From NCBI RefSeq assembly GCF_037996825.1, contig NZ_JBBNAC010000001.1:806001-870000 (forward strand): 64,000 nucleotides of DNA. The letters are read 5' to 3'. The notes under the pieces were generated by a model. It made no database searches and had not been told where the DNA came from. It saw only the letters and a list, made by a program, of their open reading frames with translations. Positions 50,613 through 59,372 of this stretch are shown here, one piece after another; the first letter of the stretch is position 1; each line of letters begins with the position of its first letter. The stretch comes from Bdellovibrio sp. BCCA. Its GTDB lineage: Bacteria > Bdellovibrionota > Bdellovibrionia > Bdellovibrionales > Bdellovibrionaceae. The position numbers were made by a program, and so were the translations under genes.

Positions 50613-51483
50613 ATTTTAAAATGTTCTGACGATTTTCTTGTAGGAAGTCTTTAATATCTTTAGGAGCACGTCCTGAAAGTTCCAGAACAGCACTAGTGAC
50701 TTGATTCGCATAGCCTTGTTTGGCTGTCACATCAAAGGATACGAAAAGATCCGCCCACGTTTCAGGAAGTCCTGACTTCATCAAAGCTTGTTTGAACTCA
50801 GACTCTGGCATGTCGATGTAAGGAAGGGATCGGCCCGCGATTTCACTGACAATACCTGCAATGTCTTCGTAACTGACGGCGCGAGGTCCTGTGACATCAG
50901 TCACGGTGTTTTGTGTATAAGAAGCAGAGAGCGCACCAGCCGCCGCATTAGCGCAGTCTTCTCTGGTCACGTAAGCTGTTTTTCCTTTTCCTGCGGTCCC
51001 TGCAAAAGCTCCCATGCTCAAGGCTGTGGCGAGGGCCGGAAGTAAATTATCTGCATAAAGATTATTTCTTAAAAATGTATAACTGAGTCCGCTTGATTGA
51101 ATCATTTTTTCTGTTTCAAAATGCTCTGGAGCGACCGCAGCAGGAGCTTTGTCCGGATGAGGATAAGACGTGTAAATAATGTGTTTCACTCCGGCTTTTT
51201 TTGCAGCCTCAACTGCGTTTTTATGTTGAGCAATGCGTGAACCAATTGCATCGGTACTGATGAGCAAAAGGCGGTCAGCTCCCTTAAATGCTTCCGCGAG
51301 AGAAGAGGCGTCATTGAAATCAGCGGCGCGGATAGTGACTCCGCGTTTTGCGTATTCATTTAGTTTTTCTGGATTGCGGGTTGTCGCAATAATGTTTCTT
51401 TTTGGGCCTTTTAATAAAGTATCTAAGACCAGTTTGCCTAGGTGTCCTGAAGCGCCTGTTACTAAGAGTGTCTCTGTGCTCAT
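50611..51483 (-). CDS. NmrA-type NAD(P)-binding oxidoreductase
   Basis: 290 residues from 51483, where GGAGAAA is well placed. The Rossmann motif LLVTGASGHLGKLVLD opens the protein, followed by IIATTRNPEKL. The next strand has ADFNDASSLAEAFKGADRLLLIS. The canonical Tyr-x-x-x-Lys is absent, as in the NmrA/quinone-oxidoreductase QorB group. It may reduce quinones or act as a redox sensor. It is divergently transcribed from a LysR-type gene that is a likely regulator. Confidence 0.88.
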   Translation of the reverse strand: MSTETLLVTGASGHLGKLVLDTLLKGPKRNIIATTRNPEKLNEYAKRGVTIRAADFNDASSLAEAFKGADRLLLISTDAIGSRIAQHKNAVEAAKKAGVKHIIYTSYPHPDKAPAAVAPEHFETEKMIQSSGLSYTFLRNNLYADNLLPALATALSMGAFAGTAGKGKTAYVTREDCANAAAGALSASYTQNTVTDVTGPRAVSYEDIAGIVSEIAGRSLPYIDMPESEFKQALMKSGLPETWADLFVSFDVTAKQGYANQVTSAVLELSGRAPKDIKDFLQENRQNILK

Positions 51484-51546
51484 TGTGTTTCTCCTTGATA
51501 GACACATCATAACTTTAAGAAAACCTTCTGATTAGATAGTAAAATG

Positions 51547-51575
51547 TGGAAATATTATCCGGATAACCGTATAAT
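51547..51575 (+). promoter_or_regulatory. lysR promoter with embedded palindrome
   Basis: TATAAT (51570-51575) ends only six bases before the lysR ATG (51582), and a TGGAAA-like -35 (51547-51552) is 17 bases upstream. Between them lies TTATCCGGATAA (51555-51566), a perfect palindrome that is a candidate operator for LysR autorepression or control of the divergent NmrA-type gene. The geometry predicts a leaderless lysR mRNA. Confidence 0.6.
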
Positions 51576-51581
51576 GAAAGA

Positions 51582-52460
51582 ATGCAATTAGACGGAATAG
51601 ATATCTTTGTAAAGGTCGTGCAAGCAGGAAGCTTTACCAAAGCGGCAAAACTCTTAGGAATGCCGCTAACGACGGTGAGTGGGAAGGTCGCACTTTTGGA
51701 AAAACGTCTTGGCGTGACCTTGCTTCACCGAACCACTCGAAAACTAAATCTTACAGAAGCGGGGGAAGCGTATTTTCGCCGTTGCCTGCGAGTCTTAGAT
51801 GAAGTAGAGGCGGCAGAAAAGGAACTCACTACGAAGCGTAGTGAGCCGGAAGGAACTTTGCGCATCACTTCTACGATCGACGTCGGTCATATTATTTTGC
51901 CTCCTATCATTAAAGAATATCTTAAACGTTATCCCAAAATGCGTGTCGAACTGGTGGCAACCAATCGCTTGGTGGATTTAATTTCAGAAGGTGTGGACTT
52001 AGCGATTCGTATTGGATCTTTGAAGGATTCCACAATGGTCGCTCGAAGATTTTTGGAATCGCAAGCTTCCTTGTGGGCGAGTGCCGCCTATGTGAAAAAG
52101 CATGGACTTCCCAAACATCCCCGTGATTTGGAAAAGCACCAGTGTATTAGTTTTTCCGCAGAGAAAAATAACAACATCCGCCTCAGTCGTCAGGGGGAAA
52201 CGCAAACAGTCGCCTTTCCGAGTCGCATTGTTGTGGATGATATGGAATCCACGAAAGCTTTTGTGATGCAAGGAGACGGCATCGGTCTTATTCCTCAGTT
52301 CTTGTGTGAAGAAGAAGCAAGGCAGGGAAAACTTATTCCAGTTCTTCCCCAGTGGACGTGGGGATCGTTGAGTTTGTCTTTTGTGTATCCAGCGCAGCGC
52401 TTTGTCGCTCCGAAAGTGCAGTCCTTTATTGAATGCGCGTTGAAATCCTTGAAGGACTAG
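51582..52460 (+). CDS. LysR-family transcriptional regulator
   Basis: 292 residues, standard length. The winged helix-turn-helix is at 1-60 (DIFVKVVQAGSFTKAAKLLG, then TVSGKVALLEKRLGVTLLHR). The effector domain follows with EGTLRITSTIDVGHIILPPI. Divergent from the NmrA-type oxidoreductase 98 bases away, a classic LysR/target pair. No Shine-Dalgarno sequence is visible before the ATG. Confidence 0.95.
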   Translation: MQLDGIDIFVKVVQAGSFTKAAKLLGMPLTTVSGKVALLEKRLGVTLLHRTTRKLNLTEAGEAYFRRCLRVLDEVEAAEKELTTKRSEPEGTLRITSTIDVGHIILPPIIKEYLKRYPKMRVELVATNRLVDLISEGVDLAIRIGSLKDSTMVARRFLESQASLWASAAYVKKHGLPKHPRDLEKHQCISFSAEKNNNIRLSRQGETQTVAFPSRIVVDDMESTKAFVMQGDGIGLIPQFLCEEEARQGKLIPVLPQWTWGSLSLSFVYPAQRFVAPKVQSFIECALKSLKD

Positions 52461-52483
52461 GCACTTCTTGTTAGATTCTCGCC

Positions 52484-52813
52484 ATGCCACATATTCGCAT
52501 GCGTGCCGTTAAAAAAGATCATGTGCGTCAGCTCAGCCAAAACTTAGCTCCTGAATTAGCTCAGGTCATGAGTACGGCAGAAGACAATTTTACTTTTGAA
52601 TGTATTGCGACTGAGTTTTTCTTTCAAGGTCAGGCCACAGTGTCTTATCCATTTGTAGAAGTCCTCTGGTTTGCCCGCTCTCAAGAAGTCCAAGATTCCT
52701 CAGCGCGGATTATTACGGACAAGGTCAAAGCCTTAACTGGAGCGGAAGACGTTGTAGTGGTTTTTCAAGTCCTGGAAAAATCATCTTATTACGAAAACGG
52801 CCAGCATTTCTAA
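52484..52813 (+). CDS. DUF1904-like small protein
   Basis: 109 residues, a compact alpha/beta protein. PHIRMRAVKKDHVRQLSQNL and PFVEVLWFARSQEVQDSSAR fit the DUF1904 family pattern (tautomerase-like fold). The function of that family is unknown. It lies 23 bases after the LysR gene on the same strand. Confidence 0.7.
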   Translation: MPHIRMRAVKKDHVRQLSQNLAPELAQVMSTAEDNFTFECIATEFFFQGQATVSYPFVEVLWFARSQEVQDSSARIITDKVKALTGAEDVVVVFQVLEKSSYYENGQHF

Positions 52814-52859
52814 ATTGGTCATGTCCGAAAACCGCCAGTTGTGGTAGGGTTGGGGAGTT

Positions 52860-54278
52860 ATGATCAAGGGCATGAAAGAGCTTTCCTCAGAAGACTTAAA
52901 AAAGATCATCAAAAGAAGTGATCCCCGCTACGATGGACACTTTTATTTTGGCGTAAAAACGACAGGCATTTACTGCCGTCCTGTGTGCCCGGCAAAACCG
53001 AAGCCTGAAAATATTTTGATTTTTAAAAGTGCTAGCGAAGCTGAAAATGCGGGATATCGTCCTTGTTTGCGCTGTCGTCCTGATGCGGCTCCTGGCAGTA
53101 AAATTCTACAAGGAACTGTGAATAGTGTTTCAAGAGCTTTACGTATTATTGATGAGACGACAGAAGACTCGTTAAACGTGGCAACCCTGGCAGATAAAGT
53201 GGGAATGACAGATCGTCATTTACGTCGTCTTTTTGACGAGCATCTGGGCGCTTCTCCCATTGAAATTCTTGTGACAAAACGCCTGCACTTGGCAAGACAG
53301 TTGATTTTGCAAACCTCAAATCCCATTACGGATATCGCTTTGGCTGTGGGATTTAAATCCATTCGCCGTTTCAATGAAGCTTTTAAGACTTTATATAGAG
53401 TAACGCCGTCACAAGTTAGAAAAGAATCTTCTGGCGAAAATAAATCCGAACTGACTTTGTCTATCTCGGTGCGGGCTCCTTTTGATTGGCAAAATATTCT
53501 TTCGTATCTGACTCGTCATGAAACTTATGGAGTGGAACAAGTCACCTCAGATGTTTATGTGCGATTTATTCCTATCGAGAAAGGTGCAGCCTCAATTCGT
53601 GTGCGCTATGAGAAAAAAGACAATGCTCTTAAAATTGAGACAACTCATCTTCCGTTACTGAATATACGCCAGAGTATCGCTTTGTTAAAACATCTTTTCG
53701 ACACCGAGCACAACCCGGTGCATTTGCCTCAGTCTTTGAAGATGAAGCCTCAAGGTGTTCGTATTCCGGGATGCTACGATGGATTTGAAGTGGCCGTTTC
53801 TATTATTTTGGGTCAGCTTGTTTCTACGGAGCATGCTAAGAAGAAAGTGAAAGACTTAGTTTTGCGCTTTGGAAAAAAGATCAGCGATACGGAAGAAATT
53901 TATATATTTCCGACGCCGCAAACACTGAGCAAAGCAAAGATTGAAGAGTTGGGAGTGACGAAAGTGAAAGCCGCCGCCATTCGCAGCTTGAGTGAAGCTG
54001 TTTTAAGCGGGGAGATCGTATTATCTCCCATGGCGGATTCTGAAGCTGTCAGAAAAAAACTTTTAGCTATTAAAGGTATCGGCCCTTGGACAGTCGAGAT
54101 GATTGCGATGCGATGCCTTGGAGATTCGGATGCCTTTCCGGCCAACGATCTTATTGTGGAAAGAGCGATTAAAAATAGAATGATTCAAGTGGAAGAGTGG
54201 GCGTCTTTTCGTGCGTACCTTGTTCATTGCCTTTGGCGGGATTCCGTATCCGTTTCTAAGAAAGGAAAATCTTTATGA
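52860..54278 (+). CDS. Ada N-domain / AraC / AlkA DNA-glycosylase fusion
   Basis: 472 residues with three parts. An Ada-type zinc domain (about 8-85) has the four Cys in GIYCRPVCPAKP and YRPCLRCRP; its first Cys accepts methyl groups from phosphotriesters. An AraC helix-turn-helix pair (about 95-190) reads SLNVATLADKVGMTDRHLRR. The AlkA glycosylase (200-465) carries the helix-hairpin-helix IKGIGPWTVEMIAMR and the catalytic Asp in DAFPANDLIVERA. It is a sensor, regulator and base-excision enzyme in one chain. It overlaps ogt by four bases. The ATG at 52872 is an alternative start. Confidence 0.93.
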   Translation: MIKGMKELSSEDLKKIIKRSDPRYDGHFYFGVKTTGIYCRPVCPAKPKPENILIFKSASEAENAGYRPCLRCRPDAAPGSKILQGTVNSVSRALRIIDETTEDSLNVATLADKVGMTDRHLRRLFDEHLGASPIEILVTKRLHLARQLILQTSNPITDIALAVGFKSIRRFNEAFKTLYRVTPSQVRKESSGENKSELTLSISVRAPFDWQNILSYLTRHETYGVEQVTSDVYVRFIPIEKGAASIRVRYEKKDNALKIETTHLPLLNIRQSIALLKHLFDTEHNPVHLPQSLKMKPQGVRIPGCYDGFEVAVSIILGQLVSTEHAKKKVKDLVLRFGKKISDTEEIYIFPTPQTLSKAKIEELGVTKVKAAAIRSLSEAVLSGEIVLSPMADSEAVRKKLLAIKGIGPWTVEMIAMRCLGDSDAFPANDLIVERAIKNRMIQVEEWASFRAYLVHCLWRDSVSVSKKGKSL

Positions 54279-54763
54279 GTTTCTATTACCAAATTATTGA
54301 AAGTCCTATTGGAGATCTTCACGCCATTGCCGATGATGAAAGTCTTTGGATTCTTGGACATGATACGAATATCAAGGCACTCAAGGCGAAATTTCCTGAG
54401 GTCGTAAAAAAAGAAAATGAAATCATCGCGGATGTGCGCAAGCAGCTTAAGGAATATTTTTCCGGCAAGCGCCAAGATTTTGATGTGCCAGTGACTTTGA
54501 AGGGAACCGAGTTTCAATGCCAGACCTGGAAGGCCCTTTCAAAAATTCCTTACGGAAAAACGGTGAGCTATCAAGAGCAAGCGACAAAGCTTCGTAAGCC
54601 CTTGGCCGTGAGAGCTGTAGGACGCACAAACGGTTTAAATCCGATTTCCATCATCTTGCCTTGCCACAGAGTCATCGCAAAGTCCGGGCACTTAACAGGA
54701 TATGCAGGCGGATTAAAAGCCAAAGAATTCCTTTTGGACCTTGAAAAGCGCCACTCTGATTAA
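54275..54763 (+). CDS. ogt: methylated-DNA--protein-cysteine methyltransferase
   Basis: Removes methyl groups from O6-methylguanine in a suicide reaction. It is 162 residues. The active-site IILPCHRVIAKSG carries the acceptor Cys; the DNA-binding helix is TVSYQEQATKLRKPLAVRAV with the arginine finger, and NGLNP is conserved. Together with the Ada-AlkA fusion upstream (ATGA overlap), it forms a complete alkylation-repair operon: the domain missing from the fusion is supplied in trans. It overlaps the convergent DadA-like gene by four bases. Confidence 0.96.
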   Translation: MSFYYQIIESPIGDLHAIADDESLWILGHDTNIKALKAKFPEVVKKENEIIADVRKQLKEYFSGKRQDFDVPVTLKGTEFQCQTWKALSKIPYGKTVSYQEQATKLRKPLAVRAVGRTNGLNPISIILPCHRVIAKSGHLTGYAGGLKAKEFLLDLEKRHSD

Positions 54764-56007
54764 AAACGATTCACATCCAAAACTTTCAGATCCACAAACG
54801 GCGACTTGCCCTCAAGAAGATCCGAGACAAGCAGGCCCGTTCCTGCTCCACTTTGCAGACCCAACATCTGATGTCCTAAAGCGAGCATTAAGTTCGAAAT
54901 ATTTTTGTGATAACCAATCAAAGGCACTCCATCAGGAGTGCAGGGGCGAAGTCCGGCCCACAATTCTTGAACCTGAAGTTCTTGAGGAAGATGCAAAAAC
55001 TCTCTCGCACCTTTTTTGATATTTTCCACTCTTTGCGGCGTGATAGAAAAATCTTGGTCAACCAATTCTAGAGTTCCAGCAATGCGTAAAGAATTCTGTC
55101 GGGGAGTGATGGCGATTTTCTTTTCAACCAGCATCATGGGATACTGCGGCTGTTTTTCTAAAGGCGGAACGATCATTGCGTAACCTTTTCCACCTAGAAC
55201 GGGAACGCGGAGACGCATGATGCGTGCTAAAGATTTCGACCAGCTTCCGGTTGCCATCACGACTTGTTTAGCGTGAATTTCTCCTTGTGAAGTCAGAACC
55301 TTTTCGACCTTGTCTCCGGAGACCACAAGATCTTTCAATTCACATTGTTCAAGAATCTCTCCACCGTGAGCACGAATTTCTTTTGCAAAAGCCTGCACAA
55401 CTAAAAAGGGCTCTGCCATGGCTTCGTGAGAAAAATAAACGCCACCTAACAAAGGAGCCTTCAAGGCCGGTTCCATTTCTTGAATATCGTCGGAGTTTAA
55501 AACTTTTCCAGGAACGCCAAGATTTTTAACGTAGTTCAATTCTTCAACAGCCGCAGCGACGCCAGATTTTGTCTGACTCACCATCAAAAGACCTTTTTGC
55601 TGAAAGTGAATCTCTGGATATTTTTGTCCAAGCTTTTCATATTCCGTCAAACTTTTTTGCGAAAGAACAACCAGCGCATCCACTGCGCGTTTTGCCTGAG
55701 TTTCATTCATAGCCTTCATAAATTGAAAAAGCCACGAAGCGAGATCCAAAGAAAACGAAGGTTTGATATAAAGAGGACTTTCCGGATCCAAAAGCCACTT
55801 CATGGATTTGATCAACATTCCCGGCATCGGTAAAGGCATCGCAAAACAAGGCGTCATCCATCCTGCGTTTCCGTAAGAGCAGCCTTTCCCAACTTGTCCT
55901 TTATCAATTACACAAACTTTGGCGCCACGACGAGAAAGTTCCGCACCCACCGCCGTACCAATAATGCCAGCGCCTACTACCAAGATATCGACTTCTTTTT
56001 TTTGCAT
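54760..56007 (-). CDS. D-amino acid dehydrogenase-like FAD oxidoreductase (DadA type)
   Basis: 415 residues. The dinucleotide motif ILVVGAGIIGTAVGAELSRRG opens it and is followed by VCVIDKGQVGKGCSYGNAG; the Gly-Asn-Ala-Gly and the C-terminal LWAGLRPCTPDGVPLIGY are DadA signatures. It oxidises D-amino acids, plausibly D-alanine released from prey peptidoglycan (inference). There is a 53-base gap to the SDR gene upstream. Confidence 0.9.
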   Translation of the reverse strand: MQKKEVDILVVGAGIIGTAVGAELSRRGAKVCVIDKGQVGKGCSYGNAGWMTPCFAMPLPMPGMLIKSMKWLLDPESPLYIKPSFSLDLASWLFQFMKAMNETQAKRAVDALVVLSQKSLTEYEKLGQKYPEIHFQQKGLLMVSQTKSGVAAAVEELNYVKNLGVPGKVLNSDDIQEMEPALKAPLLGGVYFSHEAMAEPFLVVQAFAKEIRAHGGEILEQCELKDLVVSGDKVEKVLTSQGEIHAKQVVMATGSWSKSLARIMRLRVPVLGGKGYAMIVPPLEKQPQYPMMLVEKKIAITPRQNSLRIAGTLELVDQDFSITPQRVENIKKGAREFLHLPQELQVQELWAGLRPCTPDGVPLIGYHKNISNLMLALGHQMLGLQSGAGTGLLVSDLLEGKSPFVDLKVLDVNRF

Positions 56008-56060
56008 GCCTTATTTGATGAAGTTTCCCGTTAAAAAGCAATAGGTCTAGGTGGCCTGGT

Positions 56061-57104
56061 CTAGTGATCTTCACCCCGAATGGATCCTTCGTTATTGCGA
56101 AGGGCGGCCTTTTCATTCAAAGCCGTCAGTACTGAGGGAGAGATTCCGGAATGAGCGTCCTTACCTTCAACAACCAAGTCCGAATCATCAGTCGGCCCTG
56201 GCATAACCACGTTAGCCAAATGAACAATGTCAGAAAAAAAGTTAGGAAAACGCGCTTGAAGGACCGTCGCTATTTTCGTAGAAGCTGAAATCATCAACTC
56301 CGCTTTGCCGTACTTACTGGCATCAACAATTTTCTGCGCAGCTCTTTCAGCGTTGGTACTTAACCCTGGCAGTGAGGCTAATATAGAAAACCACGCATAC
56401 TCTTTTTCCACTTGCCCCTTAAAAGTCGCGTGATCAATAGAACCCGTACGCATCACACTTGGTGAGACTGTTGTAACATAAATCTTGTCGCGAAGAAGTT
56501 CCGCTCGCAAAGTGCGAGAGTAACCAACCAGTGCATGCTTACCGGCACAATAAGCAGCTCGGTGAGGAACGGGAACAAGCCCGCCAATCGACGCAATGTT
56601 GATGATACGAGCTCCTGCTTTCAGATAAGGACGGCAAGCTTCAATAAGGTGATAAGGTGCCCAGAAGTGGATCGCCAAAGATTCTTCGAAGTCTTCTTCG
56701 GTGGCATTTTGAATAGGAGCTGAGGAAATGATTCCCGCGTTGTTCACAAGCACATCAATTTTACCAAATTCATCCAAAATATCTGACACCGTGTAAGCGA
56801 TGTCGTCGGGTTTAGTACAGTCGCAAACAAAGCAGTGCACTAAAGTTTCCGGGTAACGATGCTGAATAATATTTTGAGCACGATGAAGTTCTTCTTCATC
56901 ACGAGCTAAGAGGGCAATGCTTGCACCGGCTTTCGCAAATTTTTCTGCAAGAACCAACCCCAGCCCTCGAGAACCTCCGGAGATGACAACGACGGCTCCT
57001 TTAAAAGTTCGGGCACGAAATTCATCACGTATTTTTGAGGCGACAATGGCAGAGGAAAATCCAACTCCGAAGGCAGTTAAAATTTTTTTTGCTGAGCTGG
57101 CCAT
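56061..57104 (-). CDS. short-chain dehydrogenase with C-terminal extension
   Basis: 347 residues. An N-terminal hydrophobic stretch (4-25) could anchor it. The cofactor motif VVISGGSRGLGLVLAEKFA follows. The catalytic Tyr-Lys is YCAGKHALVG, with the Ser in NIASIGGLV and the NNAG motif present. About 70 residues after the SDR core (LMISASTKIATVLQARFPNF...) are typical of the DltE-like group. The substrate is unknown. It is upstream of the DadA-like gene on the same strand. Confidence 0.9.
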   Translation of the reverse strand: MASSAKKILTAFGVGFSSAIVASKIRDEFRARTFKGAVVVISGGSRGLGLVLAEKFAKAGASIALLARDEEELHRAQNIIQHRYPETLVHCFVCDCTKPDDIAYTVSDILDEFGKIDVLVNNAGIISSAPIQNATEEDFEESLAIHFWAPYHLIEACRPYLKAGARIINIASIGGLVPVPHRAAYCAGKHALVGYSRTLRAELLRDKIYVTTVSPSVMRTGSIDHATFKGQVEKEYAWFSILASLPGLSTNAERAAQKIVDASKYGKAELMISASTKIATVLQARFPNFFSDIVHLANVVMPGPTDDSDLVVEGKDAHSGISPSVLTALNEKAALRNNEGSIRGEDH

Positions 57105-57244
57105 GGGAAGTTCTCCTTATCAGAATGAGTAACTCATCTTAGTCCGAAGGAAAGAAGAAGGATATTTGTCAAATATTCCTCTGTGTTTTAGCGAAGGCGA
57201 TTTTTTAACGTGTCTCGTTTTTCGATTTGAATAAAAAATAGGTT

Positions 57245-58099
57245 ATGAATTGGTTGTTCCAACGTCTTAAGTCCATAAACTACAAACGGCTTTCTTCAAA
57301 GATTGGCGAGGATGACATTTTAGAGATGTCAGCTTCTTTGGCGTTTTACACAGCATTGTCTCTTGCGCCTCTCTTGGTTCTTCTTTTGACGTTTATTTCA
57401 CTGATTAACGAAAGCTTTCAAGAACAGCTTCTTTTACAGATTCAAGGTCTGATCGGAAGCGAAGCCAGTAAACTCATTCGAGAGATTGCCAAGAATGTGG
57501 ATAAGCAACCGAAAGTTCGGGATCTGGCCGGAGTTCTCGGTCTTGTCACTTTGCTCTTATCCGCTGGAGCTATTTTCGGAGATCTTCGTCATTCCTTAAA
57601 TAGAATTTTTCAAGTGACTCTAGAGCAAAAATCAGAAAAGGGAGGATCATTTGTGACGGGGGTTTGGGGATTTCTAAAAGAAAAACTTTTTAGTATGGGA
57701 ATGGTTTTAACATTCGTTTTTATTTCTATTGTTTCTTTGATGGTATCGTCGGTCTTGTCTCTTTATCTGAAAGGCAGTGATCAGGTTGTTGGACAAGTTG
57801 TTAACTTTATTGTTTCGCTCTGTATTTTTTGGATTTTATTTTCAACAATTTATTTTTTCATTCCGCAAAGAGATGTCAGTAAAAAAGTGGCGGCGACATC
57901 GGGGCTTATTACGGCGATTTTGTTTTCAATCGGAAAAACATTGATAGGTCTTTACCTTGGCCAGAGCGCAGCGGCTTCTTTGTATGGGGCCGCCGGCTCT
58001 TTCATTGTTTTACTGATGTGGGTCTACTATTCCTCTGCCATTATTTATTTCAGCGCAGAACTTGCGCATGAAATTAACAATAAAGAGACGAAATCTTAG
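57245..58099 (+). CDS. YihY/BrkB-family membrane protein
   Basis: 284 residues with six membrane segments. Diagnostic pieces are ASLAFYTALSLAPLLVLLL near residues 30-48, AIFGDLRHSLNRIF near 109, the IYFFIPQRDVSKKVAATSGLI loop and the C-terminal ASLYGAAGSFIVLLMWVYYSS. The family is widespread in the bacterial inner membrane and sometimes misnamed RNase BN; its function is unclear. Confidence 0.93.
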   Translation: MNWLFQRLKSINYKRLSSKIGEDDILEMSASLAFYTALSLAPLLVLLLTFISLINESFQEQLLLQIQGLIGSEASKLIREIAKNVDKQPKVRDLAGVLGLVTLLLSAGAIFGDLRHSLNRIFQVTLEQKSEKGGSFVTGVWGFLKEKLFSMGMVLTFVFISIVSLMVSSVLSLYLKGSDQVVGQVVNFIVSLCIFWILFSTIYFFIPQRDVSKKVAATSGLITAILFSIGKTLIGLYLGQSAAASLYGAAGSFIVLLMWVYYSSAIIYFSAELAHEINNKETKS

Positions 58100-58109
58100 C
58101 CTGAGCGGT

Positions 58110-58529
58110 TCAGACGATCGCATTAAGTTCTTGTACTAAGGACGACACTTGCTCTTGAGAAAGAGAATCTACCTTAGCGAGATCGCTTTCCATCACAGCC
58201 ATCTCTTTTCGTGTCTTTGCAAGAAAGTGAATACTTAATACGACGGCAAGTAAAATCAGAAGACCGGGAATGCTTAAAAGACCCAGCAGTGTGATCGCAT
58301 AAGCTTGTCTTAAAGATCTGTTTTTATCGTGGGTAACGATATCAGGACTTAAAGTTTGAAAGTTTGAATTTGTGTAAGACCAATAGAGATTTAATTTTTC
58401 CAAATTGGCATTCAAAGTTTTTAGTTTCACGGAATTAAGACGTCTGCGAACCATGTAGATATTAAAGCCACTCACCATAAGTGAGAGGACAAGACAGACG
58501 GCCCAAATTCCGACAACTATTTCAATCAT
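58110..58529 (-). CDS. small two-helix membrane protein
   Basis: 139 residues from 58529 (the longer in-frame start adds no known feature). One helix is at 4-24, another at about 75-98. A charged loop lies between them, and the tail is acidic and coiled-coil-like. It converges with the YihY-type gene. I recognise no family. Confidence 0.6.
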   Translation of the reverse strand: MIEIVVGIWAVCLVLSLMVSGFNIYMVRRRLNSVKLKTLNANLEKLNLYWSYTNSNFQTLSPDIVTHDKNRSLRQAYAITLLGLLSIPGLLILLAVVLSIHFLAKTRKEMAVMESDLAKVDSLSQEQVSSLVQELNAIV

Positions 58530-58715
58530 AACTCTGCCAGTGCTTTGAAGTTTGTGATTTAACTTTACCACTGGAGCATTCAAAACTCTTTGCCCGCAGT
58601 GTCGCAAAGCACGAATACGAGAAAGAGATTGTATTGTCGCAGCTCACATGAAGGCGCATATCCTAAGGTCCTCTGAGATTTTAAAATTGATGTGTTTATA
58701 AACGTGGAGGAAAAA

Positions 58716-59297
58716 ATGCCTGTCAGAAAAGTCGCCGTTATCGTGGGAAGTCTTCGCAAGGAATCATTCAATCGTAAAATGGCGAAAGTTCTTCTGGGTC
58801 TTGCGCCATCGTCACTAAAACTTGAGATCGTCGAAATCGGGGATCTGCCGCTTTACAATCAAGACCTCGACGATGAAAATCGGCCTCCCGAAATCTGGCA
58901 GAAGTTCAGAACGCAAATCAAAGGTTATGAAGGCGTTCTTTTCGTCACACCCGAATACAATCGTTCTATTCCCGGTGTTTTGAAAAACGCTATCGACGTG
59001 GGGTCTCGTCCTTACGGAAAAAGTGTCTGGGAGGGGAAACCCGCCGCCGTGGTGAGCGTTTCTCCAGGAGCCATCGGTGGCTTTGGCGCCAACCATCATC
59101 TTCGCCAGTGCATGGTGTTCTTGAATATGCCAGCGATGCAGCAACCGGAAGCTTACATCGCCAACGCGGCGAAAGTTTTTAAAGACGACGGATCTTTAGC
59201 CCAAGATGAAACGCGTAAGTTTTTAGAAAAATTTATGAAATCTTTTGCGGAGTGGGTGGAGTTGCATTGTGAAGAAATTCGACCCGGGCATTCTTAA
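58716..59297 (+). CDS. NAD(P)H-dependent FMN reductase (ChrR/YieF type)
   Basis: 193 residues from ATG 58716 behind GGAGGAAA. Flavodoxin-like fold: VAVIVGSLRKESFNRK (phosphate loop), LFVTPEYNRSIPGVLKNAIDV (FMN-contact motif), KPAAVVSVSPGAIGGFGANHHLR. It reduces quinones or chromate in known relatives, protecting against oxidative stress. It converges with the MerR-fusion gene. Confidence 0.93.
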   Translation: MPVRKVAVIVGSLRKESFNRKMAKVLLGLAPSSLKLEIVEIGDLPLYNQDLDDENRPPEIWQKFRTQIKGYEGVLFVTPEYNRSIPGVLKNAIDVGSRPYGKSVWEGKPAAVVSVSPGAIGGFGANHHLRQCMVFLNMPAMQQPEAYIANAAKVFKDDGSLAQDETRKFLEKFMKSFAEWVELHCEEIRPGHS

Positions 59298-59308
59298 GTT
59301 GGTTCCCG

Positions 59309-59335
59309 AGAGGGGCTCGGGCCTTCCGAGCCCTC
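59309..59335. terminator. hairpin between convergent genes
   Basis: GGGCTCGG (59313-59320) pairs with CCGAGCCC (59326-59333). No T-run follows, so termination is only likely. Confidence 0.45.
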
Positions 59336-59372
59336 AGTCGAATATCTATAACAATATTAAATCCCAGGACCT

